From positions 1 to 64,000 of the forward strand of contig JAHWKY010000015.1 of the NCBI GenBank assembly GCA_019347575.1: a stretch of DNA of 64,000 nt, in the 5' to 3' direction. This stretch comes from Actinomycetota bacterium (lineage in GTDB: Bacteria; Actinomycetota; Nitriliruptoria; Nitriliruptorales; Nitriliruptoraceae). A model generated the notes under the pieces. The model had not been told where the DNA came from. It ran no database searches and saw nothing but the letters and a program-made list of their open reading frames with translations. The position numbers and the translations under genes are program-made. Shown piece after piece: positions 28,115 to 36,735 of this stretch. The stretch's first letter is position 1. The number at the start of each line of letters is the position of its first letter.

Positions 28115-28915
28115 GTGAGCGTCGAGACCGACATCCTCCTGCGGCACCGCGACGAGCGGGGCGTGGTGACCGTCACGCTCAACCGCCCCGACGTGCGCAA
28201 CGCGTTCGGGGCCGAACTCATGGGCGCGATCGCTGACACGTTCGACGACCTGGCCTCCGACGACACGGTGCGCTGCGTCGTCCTCACCGGGGCGGGATCG
28301 GCCTTCTCCGCGGGGGCCGACCTGACCTGGATGCGCGCGATGGCCGGCTACAGCTACGACGAGAACGTCGCCGACTCGCGCCGACTCGACGCGCTGTTCC
28401 GCGCCATCACGCGCTTCCCCGCCCCTGTCGTCGCGCGCGTGAACGGGCACGCCCTCGGCGGGGCGATGGGACTCATCGCGTGCGCCGACATCGCCGTCGC
28501 CGTGCGGGGCGCGAAGCTGGGGTTCACGGAGGCGAAGCTGGGCCTCGCCCCGGCCGTCATCTCGACGTACGTGCAGCCCAAGATCGGGGTCAGCAACGCT
28601 CGGCGCTACTTCCTGACCGGCGAGGTCTTCGACGCCGACCGCGCCTACGACCTCGGACTGGTCCACGAGGTGTGCGACCCCGACGAACTGGACGAGGTGA
28701 CCGGCCGCATCGTGGGTCTGGTCCTGGCCGCCGGCCCGGCGGCGCAGCGCGAGATCAAGGCGCTGATCCCGAGGGTCGCGGCCGCCCCGACCCTCGACGC
28801 CAGCGCCGACGTCACCGTCGACGTCATATCGCGGCTCCGCGTCACGGAGGAGGGCCAGGCGGGCATCCAGGCCTTCTTCGACAAGCGCCCCGCTCCCTGG
28901 ATCCCGGAAGGTTGA
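28115..28915 (+). CDS. Enoyl-CoA hydratase/isomerase, likely methylglutaconyl-CoA hydratase
   Basis: 266 residues with the crotonase fold: VTVTLNRPDVRNAFGAELMG, oxyanion-hole GAGSAFSAGADLTWM and NGHALGGAMGLIACADIAVA, and catalytic-loop region FTEAKLGLAPAVIS. Neighbouring methylcrotonyl-CoA carboxylase and HMG-CoA lyase genes make hydration of 3-methylglutaconyl-CoA to HMG-CoA the likely role (inference by context). GTG 28115 follows GGAG by six bases. Longer in-frame extensions exist but lack a ribosome site. Confidence 0.88.
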   Translation: MSVETDILLRHRDERGVVTVTLNRPDVRNAFGAELMGAIADTFDDLASDDTVRCVVLTGAGSAFSAGADLTWMRAMAGYSYDENVADSRRLDALFRAITRFPAPVVARVNGHALGGAMGLIACADIAVAVRGAKLGFTEAKLGLAPAVISTYVQPKIGVSNARRYFLTGEVFDADRAYDLGLVHEVCDPDELDEVTGRIVGLVLAAGPAAQREIKALIPRVAAAPTLDASADVTVDVISRLRVTEEGQAGIQAFFDKRPAPWIPEG

Positions 28916-28948
28916 ACCGCTGAACCTGCTGGACGGGTTCAACGGTTC
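28914..28948. terminator. GTTGAA-class bidirectional hairpin
   Basis: GAACCG-c-TGAACC pairs with GGTTCA-a-CGGTTC around a short loop, between the convergent hydratase and MscS genes. It shares the GAACC/GGTTC character of the hairpin at 35590-35635. Confidence 0.75.
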
Positions 28949-28969
28949 GATCTTCGCGATGGGGCGCGG

Positions 28970-29875
28970 TCAGCCGCCCCGCCGAACGACGCGTTCGAGC
29001 GCCTCGGAGGCGTCGAGCGTCACGATGTCGAACGGGATGTCGATACCGGCCGCGTCGAAGGCGGCCTTGACGGTCTCGACGACCCGGTCCCTGACCCGTC
29101 GGATCTCCGCCTCCCGCGATCCGGTCCAGTAGCGCAGGTCGAGCTCGATCGCGGACGCCGTGAAGTCGGTGTAGAACGCCTGCGGGGCGGGCACCTTGCG
29201 GACACCTTCAGTCGCAGCCAGCGCCTCCAGCGCGGTCCCGCGGGCCAGCGCGAGATCGCTGTCGTAGTCCACGCCGACGAGTAGGCTGGTCATGACGTGC
29301 TCCTGGCCGGTCTGGACCTCGATCGCGTTGGTGTACACGTCCTTGTTGGGCACGTAGACGATGCGCCCGTCGAAGGTGTGGATGCGCGTCTCGCGGATGG
29401 TGATCTCCTGCACGGTGCCGGCGATCCCCGTCACCTCGATCTGGTCACCAGCCACGAACGGCTGGCGGAAGATCAGCAGGATCCCCGACAGCATGTTGCT
29501 GAGGATGTCCTGGAAGGCGAAGCCGGCCGCGACCCCCATGAGGCCGAGTCCTCCCAGCATCGCGCCGATGCTGACGCTGGGCAGGGCGATGGGCAGCGAC
29601 ACGACGAGACCGAGCACGACGATCCCGACGTACGCGAGGGTGGAGAACACCCGCCCGAAGCTCAGCGTCCGCACCCGCTCGAGCCGCGGACGCAGCACGC
29701 GGCGGACGATGCGGCCGACGATGACGAAGAGCGCGAAGACGAGCAGCGCCAGGGCGAAGCGGGGCGCGGTACGGAACACCGCATCGGCCATGTTCTCGAA
29801 CGACTGGACGATCTGCTCCCACGCCCCCGGTTCCTCGTTCAGCTCCCGCCTCCACGCTGTCGCCGGTGCCACCAT
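28970..29875 (-). CDS. MscS-family mechanosensitive ion channel
   Basis: 301 residues with about three membrane segments (FALALLVFALFVIVG, LAYVGIVVLGLVVSLPIAL, and the pore helix). Pore-lining signature SIGAMLGGLGLMGVAAGFAFQDILSNMLSG with the Gly/Ala packing, then FRQPFVAGDQIEV and VPNKDVYTNAI of the cytoplasmic beta domain. It opens under membrane tension to release solutes during hypo-osmotic shock. ATG 29875. Divergent from the carboxylase alpha gene. Confidence 0.93.
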   Translation of the reverse strand: MVAPATAWRRELNEEPGAWEQIVQSFENMADAVFRTAPRFALALLVFALFVIVGRIVRRVLRPRLERVRTLSFGRVFSTLAYVGIVVLGLVVSLPIALPSVSIGAMLGGLGLMGVAAGFAFQDILSNMLSGILLIFRQPFVAGDQIEVTGIAGTVQEITIRETRIHTFDGRIVYVPNKDVYTNAIEVQTGQEHVMTSLLVGVDYDSDLALARGTALEALAATEGVRKVPAPQAFYTDFTASAIELDLRYWTGSREAEIRRVRDRVVETVKAAFDAAGIDIPFDIVTLDASEALERVVRRGG

Positions 29876-29958
29876 GGCAGTCCGAGCGCCCGCTCCGGAC
29901 CTACCGGACTGGCCGTTCGGGTAGCGTCGCGCTGCCCCGTTCGGAGCCGGAGGTGACG

Positions 29959-31947
29959 TTGTTCTCGACCGTGCTGGTCGCCAACCGCGGCGAGATCGCG
30001 CGACGGGTCATGCGCACGTGTCGTCGCCTCGGCATCCGCACGGTGGCCGTCTTCAGCGATGCCGACCAGGACGCCCCGCACGTCGCCGAGGCCGACACAG
30101 CCGTGCACATCGGCGCGGCTCCGGCGACCGACAGCTACCTCGATGTCGACGCCATCATCGACGCCGCGATCCGGTCCGGAGCTGACGCGATCCACCCCGG
30201 CTACGGGTTCCTGTCCGAGAACCCCGCGCTCGCCGAGGCGTGCGACGCCAAGGGCATCGTGTTCGTGGGCCCGCCCGCGGAGGCGGTCCGCCTGATGGGC
30301 GACAAGGCAGCCGCGAAGCGCCACCTCGAAGCCGCGGGGGTCCCGGTGGTCCCGGGGGTCCACGGTGAGGTCCTCGACGACGAGGCGCTGCGAGCAGCCA
30401 CCACCGAGATCGGCCTACCCGTCCTCATCAAGGCCGTGGCCGGCGGTGGCGGCAAGGGCATGCGCGCCGTCCGTGACGCCGCCGAGCTCGACGCGGCGGT
30501 CACCGCCGCCCGTCGCGAGGCGCAGGGAGCGTTCGGAGACGATCGCCTCATCGTCGAGCGACTCGTCGACGACCCTCGTCACGTCGAGGTGCAGGTCCTC
30601 GGTGACACACACGGGACCGTCGTGCACGTCTTCGAGCGTGAGTGCTCGGTCCAGCGACGCCACCAGAAGGTCCTCGAGGAGACCCCCTCCCCCGCCGTCG
30701 ACCCCGACCTGCGTCAGCGCATGGGACAGGCGGCGGTCACGGCGGCGGAAGCCGTGGGCTACGTCGGCGCCGGGACCGTGGAGTTCCTGCTCGCACCCGA
30801 CGCCTCCTTCTACTTCCTCGAGATGAACACCCGGCTGCAGGTCGAGCACCCGGTCACCGAGCTGGTCACCGGGCTCGACCTCGTGGAGCTGCAGCTGCGC
30901 GTGGCCGCCGGCGAGCCGCTGCCGTTCGCGCAGGACGAACTGGAGCAGCGCGGGCACGCCATCGAGGCCCGCGTGTACGCGGAGGATGCCGCGGCCGGGT
31001 TCCTGCCCCAGACCGGTGACGTCCTCATCGCGCGTTGGCCGGACGGCCCGGATATCCGGGTCGACGCGGGGGTCGAGACGGGCGGGGCGGTCACACGCTT
31101 CTACGACCCCATGCTGGCGAAGCTCGTGGTCCACGCCGATTCACGCGAGGCTGCCGTGGCGCGCCTGCTCAGCCAGCTGCGCTCCACCACGGTCCTCGGT
31201 GTCACCACGAACCTCGAGTTCCTCGCCGACGCGGTCGCGCATCCCGCGTTCGGTCGTGGCGAGCTGACGACCTCGTTCATCGACGACCACCTCGCCGACT
31301 GGTCGCCCGCCCCGACCCCTGTCGCGATGCTGGCCGCCGCCGCCCGGTGCGCGATGCAGGAGCGAACCCAGGCGACCGATCCGTGGGAGACCGTGGGCCC
31401 GTGGCGAGCATCGGGACTGGGCGGGTGGCACGTCTGGCTGCGTGACCGGGGCGAGCGTCACGAGTTGCACGTCGTGGGCGGTCTGCAACGCTTCGACGTC
31501 ACGATCGACGATGATCGCCACGAGGTGCGCGTCCTCCACGACGTCGTCGCTGCGGACGGCGGGCGGGATCTGGACCTCGTCGTGGACGGTGAGTCCGCGC
31601 ACCTGGCCGTCGTCACACGTCGGCAGCAGGTGTGGCTGCACGGGTTGGGGCTGACACGGCGGCTCGAGGTCGAGCCGCTGACGAGGCACGCGGACCCCGG
31701 GCGGGCGGCAGCCGGGGCGGCCTTCACCGCCCCGATGCCCGGGGCGGTCGCCGCGGTCGAGATCGATGCGGGGGACCACGTCCCGGCCGGAGCGACGATG
31801 ATGGTCGTCGAGGCGATGAAGATGGAGCACCCGATCAAGGCGCCCGTGGCCGGGACCGTCACCGCGATCCACGTCGCCGTCGGCGATCCCGTCGACGGCA
31901 CGACCGTCCTGCTCGAGTTCGAACCCGACCCTGAGGAGGAGACGTGA
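29959..31947 (+). CDS. mccA: Methylcrotonyl-CoA carboxylase alpha subunit (biotin carboxylase + BCCP)
   Basis: About 662 residues. N-terminal biotin carboxylase: STVLVANRGEIARRVMRTCRR, DAIHPGYGFLSENP, AVAGGGGKGMRAV (ATP-grasp Gly loop), ERECSVQRRHQKVLEE, FLEMNTRLQVEHPVTE. A linker domain and a biotinyl domain end the chain, with the modified Lys in VEAMKMEHP near residue 622. It carboxylates biotin and presents it to the beta subunit at 23248. TTG 29959 is chosen: GGAGG lies five bases upstream, while GTG 29953 would overlap that ribosome site. Overlaps the lyase gene. Confidence 0.93.
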   Translation: MFSTVLVANRGEIARRVMRTCRRLGIRTVAVFSDADQDAPHVAEADTAVHIGAAPATDSYLDVDAIIDAAIRSGADAIHPGYGFLSENPALAEACDAKGIVFVGPPAEAVRLMGDKAAAKRHLEAAGVPVVPGVHGEVLDDEALRAATTEIGLPVLIKAVAGGGGKGMRAVRDAAELDAAVTAARREAQGAFGDDRLIVERLVDDPRHVEVQVLGDTHGTVVHVFERECSVQRRHQKVLEETPSPAVDPDLRQRMGQAAVTAAEAVGYVGAGTVEFLLAPDASFYFLEMNTRLQVEHPVTELVTGLDLVELQLRVAAGEPLPFAQDELEQRGHAIEARVYAEDAAAGFLPQTGDVLIARWPDGPDIRVDAGVETGGAVTRFYDPMLAKLVVHADSREAAVARLLSQLRSTTVLGVTTNLEFLADAVAHPAFGRGELTTSFIDDHLADWSPAPTPVAMLAAAARCAMQERTQATDPWETVGPWRASGLGGWHVWLRDRGERHELHVVGGLQRFDVTIDDDRHEVRVLHDVVAADGGRDLDLVVDGESAHLAVVTRRQQVWLHGLGLTRRLEVEPLTRHADPGRAAAGAAFTAPMPGAVAAVEIDAGDHVPAGATMMVVEAMKMEHPIKAPVAGTVTAIHVAVGDPVDGTTVLLEFEPDPEEET

Positions 31948-32849
31948 ACCTTCCGGACCGGGTGACCATCGTCGAGGTCGGCCCACGCGATGGCCTGCAG
32001 AACGAGTCGCAGATCGTGGCGACCGCAACGAAGGTGGCGTTCATCGACGGGCTGGCGCAGACCGGCCTGGCCGTGGTCGAAGCGACGTCGTTCGTGTCTC
32101 CCAAGTGGGTGCCTCAGCTCGCGGACGCTGCCGACGTGATGGCGGCGATCGACCGCCGACCCGGCGTGCGCTACCCGGTCCTGGTGCCAAACGAGCAGGG
32201 CCTGGACCGCGCGCTCGCAGCCGGGGCTGACGAGGTGGCGGTGTTCACCGCGGCAAGCGAGGCGTTCACGAGGAAGAACATCAACCGCACGATCGACGAG
32301 AGCCTCGAGATGTTCCGCCCGGTGCTCGACCGCGCCGCCGACGAGGGCGTGCGCGTCCGCGGGTACGTCTCGACCGTGCTCGGCTGCCCGTACCAGGGCG
32401 AGGTTCCCGTCGCCGACGTCGTCCGCGTCACCGAGGCGCTGTTGGAGCTCGGGTGCGATGAGGTGAGCCTCGGCGACACGATCGGTGTCGGGACAGCGGC
32501 CGAGGCGCACGGGCTCATCGGGGCGGTGGCCGAGGTCGCCGACCTCGACCGCATCGCGGTGCACTTCCACGACACCTTCGGCCAGGGCCTAGCGAACACG
32601 CTCGCCGCCTTCGATGCCGGGGTGTCGATCGCCGACACGTCCGCAGGGGGCCTCGGCGGGTGCCCCTACGCACCGGGCGCCAAGGGCAACCTCGCCACCG
32701 AGGACCTCGTGTACGCCCTCCACCGCAGCGGCGTCGAGACCGGCGTGGACCTCGACGCGCTCGTGGACGTGAGCGCATGGATGAGCGAGCAGCTCGGCCG
32801 GGCACCCGAGTCGCGCGCGGTCCAGGCCATCCTGTCGAAGCGGCCGTGA
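31944..32849 (+). CDS. mvaB: Hydroxymethylglutaryl-CoA lyase
   Basis: 301 residues, the usual size. TIM-barrel signatures: VGPRDGLQNE (metal and catalytic Arg/Asp), SFVSPKWVPQ, SVFTAASEAFTRKN-type helix, AVHFHDTFGQGLAN (metal His) and the flexible loop with active-site Cys, GGLGGCPYAPGAKGN. It cleaves HMG-CoA to acetoacetate and acetyl-CoA, the last step of leucine degradation. GTG overlaps the carboxylase stop (GTGA), so it is coupled to mccA. Confidence 0.95.
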   Translation: MNLPDRVTIVEVGPRDGLQNESQIVATATKVAFIDGLAQTGLAVVEATSFVSPKWVPQLADAADVMAAIDRRPGVRYPVLVPNEQGLDRALAAGADEVAVFTAASEAFTRKNINRTIDESLEMFRPVLDRAADEGVRVRGYVSTVLGCPYQGEVPVADVVRVTEALLELGCDEVSLGDTIGVGTAAEAHGLIGAVAEVADLDRIAVHFHDTFGQGLANTLAAFDAGVSIADTSAGGLGGCPYAPGAKGNLATEDLVYALHRSGVETGVDLDALVDVSAWMSEQLGRAPESRAVQAILSKRP

Positions 32850-32862
32850 CCCGTTCCGGGCA

Positions 32863-33867
32863 TCAGCCGGTGTCACGCCGGCGCACCTCGTCGCCGTAGA
32901 GGAACGACAGCAGCACGAACCTGCGGCCGCGGATCACGGGCCGCACCTCGTGCAGCAGCGCACCGGAGAAGAGCAGCGCCTCGCCGGCGGCGGGGCGGTA
33001 GCGGTCGGGACCGTACTCCGGGAAGCGCAGCTCGCCACCGTCGTAGTCGTCGTTCAGGTTCAGGCTCAGGGCGAACCGACGGTGCGCCGTGGCCGCGCTG
33101 AGGTTGTCCCGGTGGGGCTCGAAGAAGCCGCGTTCGGTCTCCTCGTAGCAGCCGATCTTGAACCCCTCGAAGCGGGTCGCCCGGTAGGCGAAGGCGCGAC
33201 TGAGCTCGGGCATCACACGACGTCCGATGTGGGTGGTGAGCGTCCGCAACAGCTCGTCGTCCGCGACGGTGTGGTCGCGTCGCCGCTTGCGCTGTTCGTC
33301 GTGGACCTCGCCCCGTCCGTGTCCCACGGTCGCCTCGACGCCGGTTGCCGTAGCGCCCGCTGACCACGCCGCGATGACCTCGCTCCGCAACTCCTCGCTG
33401 AGCGCGTTGGGCACGAACAGCACCGGTGCCTGCCGGACGATGGTCCGCTCGGACGGTTCGTGAACGAGCCTGGCCACCGCGAAGGCGATCCGTCCGACCG
33501 CCCGAGCGAGGTCGGTGGCCTGCTCCACGACCGCGACACGCACGCTCGGGTCGAGTGCGATCACGATCGGCGCGCCGTCGACCGACACGCCGTACGCGTC
33601 GTGCACTCGGCCCTCCACGTCGTGGTAGCCGTCGAGCTCCTCGGCGCACGCACCGTCGAGCGCCACCACGTCGACCGTCGCCGCCCCCGGTACGCCGTCG
33701 CGCAGGGCTCCGAGCAACGACCGGGTGGTGTCGGCATCGCGGTCGCCAGCGAGGAGGAGCACGGCAGGCGTCCCGCCCACCGTGCTGTAGTACCGAACGG
33801 TCGCGGCGCCCCGCGGCAACGCGAAGTCCGGGGCACGCTCGCCCTTCGCGATCGGTCGCTGCGCCAC
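32863..33867 (-). CDS. Redoxin-like domain fused to a 2OG-Fe(II) oxygenase
   Basis: 334 residues. Residues about 8-140 resemble an AhpC/TSA redoxin (GERAPDFALP...GGTPAVLLLAGDRD) but lack the peroxidatic TxxC Cys. Residues about 180-325 form a prolyl-4-hydroxylase-type oxygenase with iron ligands His and Asp in FEPHRDNLS, distal His in LLHEVRPVI and 2-oxoglutarate Arg in GRRFVLLSF. Substrate unknown. Hydroxylation of a peptide or protein side chain is the family norm. GTG 33867, GAGGAG seven bases upstream, directly after the hydrolase stop, so one transcript. Confidence 0.88.
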   Translation of the reverse strand: MAQRPIAKGERAPDFALPRGAATVRYYSTVGGTPAVLLLAGDRDADTTRSLLGALRDGVPGAATVDVVALDGACAEELDGYHDVEGRVHDAYGVSVDGAPIVIALDPSVRVAVVEQATDLARAVGRIAFAVARLVHEPSERTIVRQAPVLFVPNALSEELRSEVIAAWSAGATATGVEATVGHGRGEVHDEQRKRRRDHTVADDELLRTLTTHIGRRVMPELSRAFAYRATRFEGFKIGCYEETERGFFEPHRDNLSAATAHRRFALSLNLNDDYDGGELRFPEYGPDRYRPAAGEALLFSGALLHEVRPVIRGRRFVLLSFLYGDEVRRRDTG

Positions 33868-33879
33868 GCGCGCTCCTCG

Positions 33880-34707
33880 TCACGTCGGCTCTGACCGTAC
33901 CGTCACGCCGGGTTCGGCCGACCGGCGAGCGCTCAGCAGTGCACGTACGGCGGCGGCTCCGAGCGCGGTACGACCTTCGCCCACCGCGTCGAGGGTGGTG
34001 GTCACCAGCTTCGCGCCGGGCATCGCGGCGGCCCACGCGGTGGCGACCTCGAGGGGATGACCGGGATCGTCGGGCCACCCGACGATGCCGGTGGGGACGG
34101 TGACGCGTGCCAACGTCGCCCCGGTGGGCGCCTCGCCTCCGTCGAGAGCGGTCAGTGCCGCGGCGAGGCTGGCGGCGGGGTGGGTACGCCAATCTCGGCC
34201 GAGCAGCTCCGCCAGCCACTGCGGCACCGACCCGTCACCCGCCAGGCGGTCGAGGACGGGCTCGACCCCGCCCCGTCGTACCTCGGAGGCGATGACCGCG
34301 TGCGGGCCGTCGCCACGCGTAGCCGTGCCGGTCCACGCAGGCAGGCACACGATGAGGCCCTCGAGGTCGGACCGCTCCGCCGCGACAGCGGCCGCCGCGT
34401 GACCGCCCAGCGACACGCCACCGACAACGCGCGCCCCGACCTCGTCCGCGACGGCGGCCAGGTCGGCGACGTGCGCGTCGAAGGCGTGGTCGCCCGGGTC
34501 GGGAAGCGGTGTGCTCGCCCCGTGGCCTCGCAGGTCGTAGGCGACGAGTCGGTACCCCAGCGCCGCGAGCGGGGCCGCGAAGGCCTCGCGGATGAAGCGT
34601 GGTGAGGAGCCGACGCCGTGTGCGACCACGGCGGGCGGCAGGGCACTCGGCCCGTCGTCGTACACCACGAGCGTGACGTCGCCGCGGTCCACCTCGAGCG
34701 ACGTCAC
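33880..34707 (-). CDS. Alpha/beta hydrolase
   Basis: 275 residues. VVAHGVGSSPRFI is the oxyanion strand, VAYDLRGHGAST typical of the family, the nucleophile Ser lies in GGVSLGGHAA, and Asp/His candidates lie in VGWPDDPGHPLEV. Closest in style to epoxide hydrolase/haloalkane dehalogenase-like esterases, substrate not predictable. GTG 34707 follows GGAGG by six bases. It precedes the redoxin-oxygenase by 12 bases and diverges from the SDR gene. Confidence 0.88.
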   Translation of the reverse strand: MTSLEVDRGDVTLVVYDDGPSALPPAVVAHGVGSSPRFIREAFAAPLAALGYRLVAYDLRGHGASTPLPDPGDHAFDAHVADLAAVADEVGARVVGGVSLGGHAAAAVAAERSDLEGLIVCLPAWTGTATRGDGPHAVIASEVRRGGVEPVLDRLAGDGSVPQWLAELLGRDWRTHPAASLAAALTALDGGEAPTGATLARVTVPTGIVGWPDDPGHPLEVATAWAAAMPGAKLVTTTLDAVGEGRTALGAAAVRALLSARRSAEPGVTVRSEPT

Positions 34708-34765
34708 GCACCACCTCCGTCCCAGGCACAACGCTAACGTCGGCGTCCCGACCCGAGGAGACACC

Positions 34766-35581
34766 GTGCCGACCGCGCTCGTCACCGGTGCGAGCACGGG
34801 CATCGGCGCCGCAACAGCCGCCGCCCTCCGGCGGGCCGGCTACGTCGTCCGCGCGGGAGTGCGCACGCCGGAGGACGAAGCGGCCGCGACCCGGCGTGGC
34901 CACCGCCCCGTGCGCCTCGACGTCACCTCGGACAGCGACGTCGCGCGAGCACGCGAGGTCATCACCGGGGAGGGCCCCCTCGACCTCCTCGTCAACAACG
35001 CCGGTATCGCGGTCGCCGCTCCCGTCGAGACGCTCGCGCCCGCCGATCTCGCTCACCAGCTCGATGTGAACGTCGTCGGCGTCCACCGCGTGACGCAGGC
35101 GTTCCTGCCCGCCCTGATCGCTGCGCGCGGACGGGTCGTCATGGTGTCGAGCATCTCCGGGCGGGTCGGCGTGCCGTTCCTGTCCGCGTACGCGGCCTCC
35201 AAGCACGCCCTCGAGGGCTACACCGACTCGCTGCGCCGCGAGATGCGTCCCCACGGTGTCGCCGTGGTGCTGGTCGAGCCCGGCCAGGTCGCCACGCCCA
35301 TCTGGGAGAAGTCGACCCCGTCCGACGAGGAGGTAGCGGCGCTGCCGGACCGGTACCGCGCTCGCGCCGCGACCATCGCGGCCGGGGCGCGGCGGGGCGC
35401 CGTCGACGGCATCCCACCCGAGCAGGTCGCTGACGTGATCGTCGCGGCAGCCACCTCGTCACGACCCCGTGCCCGCTACGCGCTGCCCCTCCGCGACCGC
35501 GTGCTGGCGCGCCTCCTGCCGGTCCTCCCCGAGTCGCTCACGGACCGGCTCGTCGACCGCGAACTCGAGCGCCTCCTCTAG
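34766..35581 (+). CDS. Short-chain dehydrogenase/reductase
   Basis: 271 residues, classical SDR: cofactor loop TGASTGIG, NNAGIAVA, catalytic Ser in MVSSISG, and the intact YAASK (Tyr-X3-Lys). PGQVATPIWEKS matches the retinol dehydrogenase-like SDRs. GTG 34766 has GAGGAG six bases upstream. Divergent from the alpha/beta hydrolase with a 58-base gap. Ends just before a large hairpin. Confidence 0.92.
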   Translation: MPTALVTGASTGIGAATAAALRRAGYVVRAGVRTPEDEAAATRRGHRPVRLDVTSDSDVARAREVITGEGPLDLLVNNAGIAVAAPVETLAPADLAHQLDVNVVGVHRVTQAFLPALIAARGRVVMVSSISGRVGVPFLSAYAASKHALEGYTDSLRREMRPHGVAVVLVEPGQVATPIWEKSTPSDEEVAALPDRYRARAATIAAGARRGAVDGIPPEQVADVIVAAATSSRPRARYALPLRDRVLARLLPVLPESLTDRLVDRELERLL

Positions 35582-35589
35582 ACAGAAGC

Positions 35590-35635
35590 TTGAAATTCAA
35601 CCGTTGAACCGGGCGGGCCGGTTCAAGGGGTTCAA
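35590..35635. terminator. Nested GTTGAA-class bidirectional hairpin
   Basis: Inner stem TTGAACCGG (35604-35612) with CCGGTTCAA (35618-35626) on a five-base loop. An outer TTGAA/TTCAA pair (35590-35594 and 35631-35635) encloses it. Between convergent SDR and hisC genes. Confidence 0.8.
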
Positions 35636-35645
35636 CCAACGTGGG

Positions 35646-36698
35646 TCAGGTGGCGAGTACATCGGCCGAGGCGTCGAGGAAGGCCTCGACCTCGTCGCGG
35701 GTCCCGACGGTGACGCGGATGTGCTCGTCGAGGCGGTACGGGGCGAGGGGACGCACGCCGATGCCGCGCTCGGCGTAGGCCTCGACGACAGGGCCGGCGG
35801 GACGACCGAGGGGGACGAGCACGAAGTTGCCCAGGCTCGGGGCGACGTCGACGCCCAGCTCCCTCAGGCCGTTGAGCAGCCGCTCACGCCCGGTCAGCGT
35901 GCCCTCGATCGCCGCCGCGAGATGCGCCGTATCCTCGAGCGCAGCGCTCACCGCAGCCTGCGCCCCCGCGTTGACGTTGAAGCGGGTGCGGGCCGCGTCG
36001 AACGTGGTGAGCAGATCGGCGGGCCCGGTGAGGTAACCGATCCGGAGTCCCGCCAGCGCGAACGCCTTCGAGAACGTCCGGAGCACGAGCAGTCTGGGGT
36101 GATCGACGTCGAGGTCGGCCACGGTCCGGTAGCCCGCTCGGCCCTCGGCGAAGTGGTGGTAGGCCTCATCCACGACGACGGTCACGTGGTCTGGCACGCC
36201 GTCGATGACCACCGCGAGCTCCTCGCCGGTCAGGTGCCGCCCGGTGGGGTTGCCGGGGTTGTCGATGCACACGACCGCGGTGTCGTCGCCGACGGTGTCG
36301 AGCAGCGTCTGCGCGTCACGCGCGAACGCATCCCCCGACGGTGCCTCGGTGTAGGTCGCTCCGCAGACCTGGGCACCCAGTCGGTAGACGATGAAGCCCC
36401 GGTCGTAGGCCACCACACCCCCACCCGTCCGGCGGTGCTCCACGGCGATGAGGTCCATGAGCAGGTTGGCACTGCCGTTGCCGACGACAACCTCGTCCAC
36501 GTCGACGCCCTCGTGCTTCGCCAGCGCAGTTCGCAGCGCGGTCGACTGGTCGTCGGGGTAGAGGTGCACCTCCTCCGCGGCAGCGCGTAGGGCCTCGATC
36601 ACGCGGGGCGAAGGACCCCACGCCGACTCGTTGGATGACAGGCGGACCTGCATGCCTCGGGGCGGTCCGACGGCAGCGTCGGCAGCGATGTCGGTCAT
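35646..36698 (-). CDS. hisC: Histidinol-phosphate aminotransferase-like (fold-type I PLP enzyme)
   Basis: 350 residues. Signatures: RLSSNESAWGPSP near the start, GNGSANLLMDLIA, NPGNPTGRHL, VVDEAYHHFA (Asp binding PLP), and the Schiff-base Lys in RTFSKAFALAGLRIGY near residue 215. Matches HisC and its aromatic-amino-acid aminotransferase relatives. No other his genes are in the window, so phenylalanine/tyrosine transamination remains possible. ATG 36698 with AAGGAG just upstream. Follows the E2-like gene by 37 bases. Confidence 0.9.
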   Translation of the reverse strand: MTDIAADAAVGPPRGMQVRLSSNESAWGPSPRVIEALRAAAEEVHLYPDDQSTALRTALAKHEGVDVDEVVVGNGSANLLMDLIAVEHRRTGGGVVAYDRGFIVYRLGAQVCGATYTEAPSGDAFARDAQTLLDTVGDDTAVVCIDNPGNPTGRHLTGEELAVVIDGVPDHVTVVVDEAYHHFAEGRAGYRTVADLDVDHPRLLVLRTFSKAFALAGLRIGYLTGPADLLTTFDAARTRFNVNAGAQAAVSAALEDTAHLAAAIEGTLTGRERLLNGLRELGVDVAPSLGNFVLVPLGRPAGPVVEAYAERGIGVRPLAPYRLDEHIRVTVGTRDEVEAFLDASADVLAT

Positions 36699-36735
36699 GG
36701 GAGCTCCTTCTCGGGATCGGGGCGGTGCCGGACGA

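Noticed and set aside
35646-36698. Part of a histidine biosynthesis operon
   Set aside because: No other his genes are adjacent, so only the aminotransferase assignment is supported.
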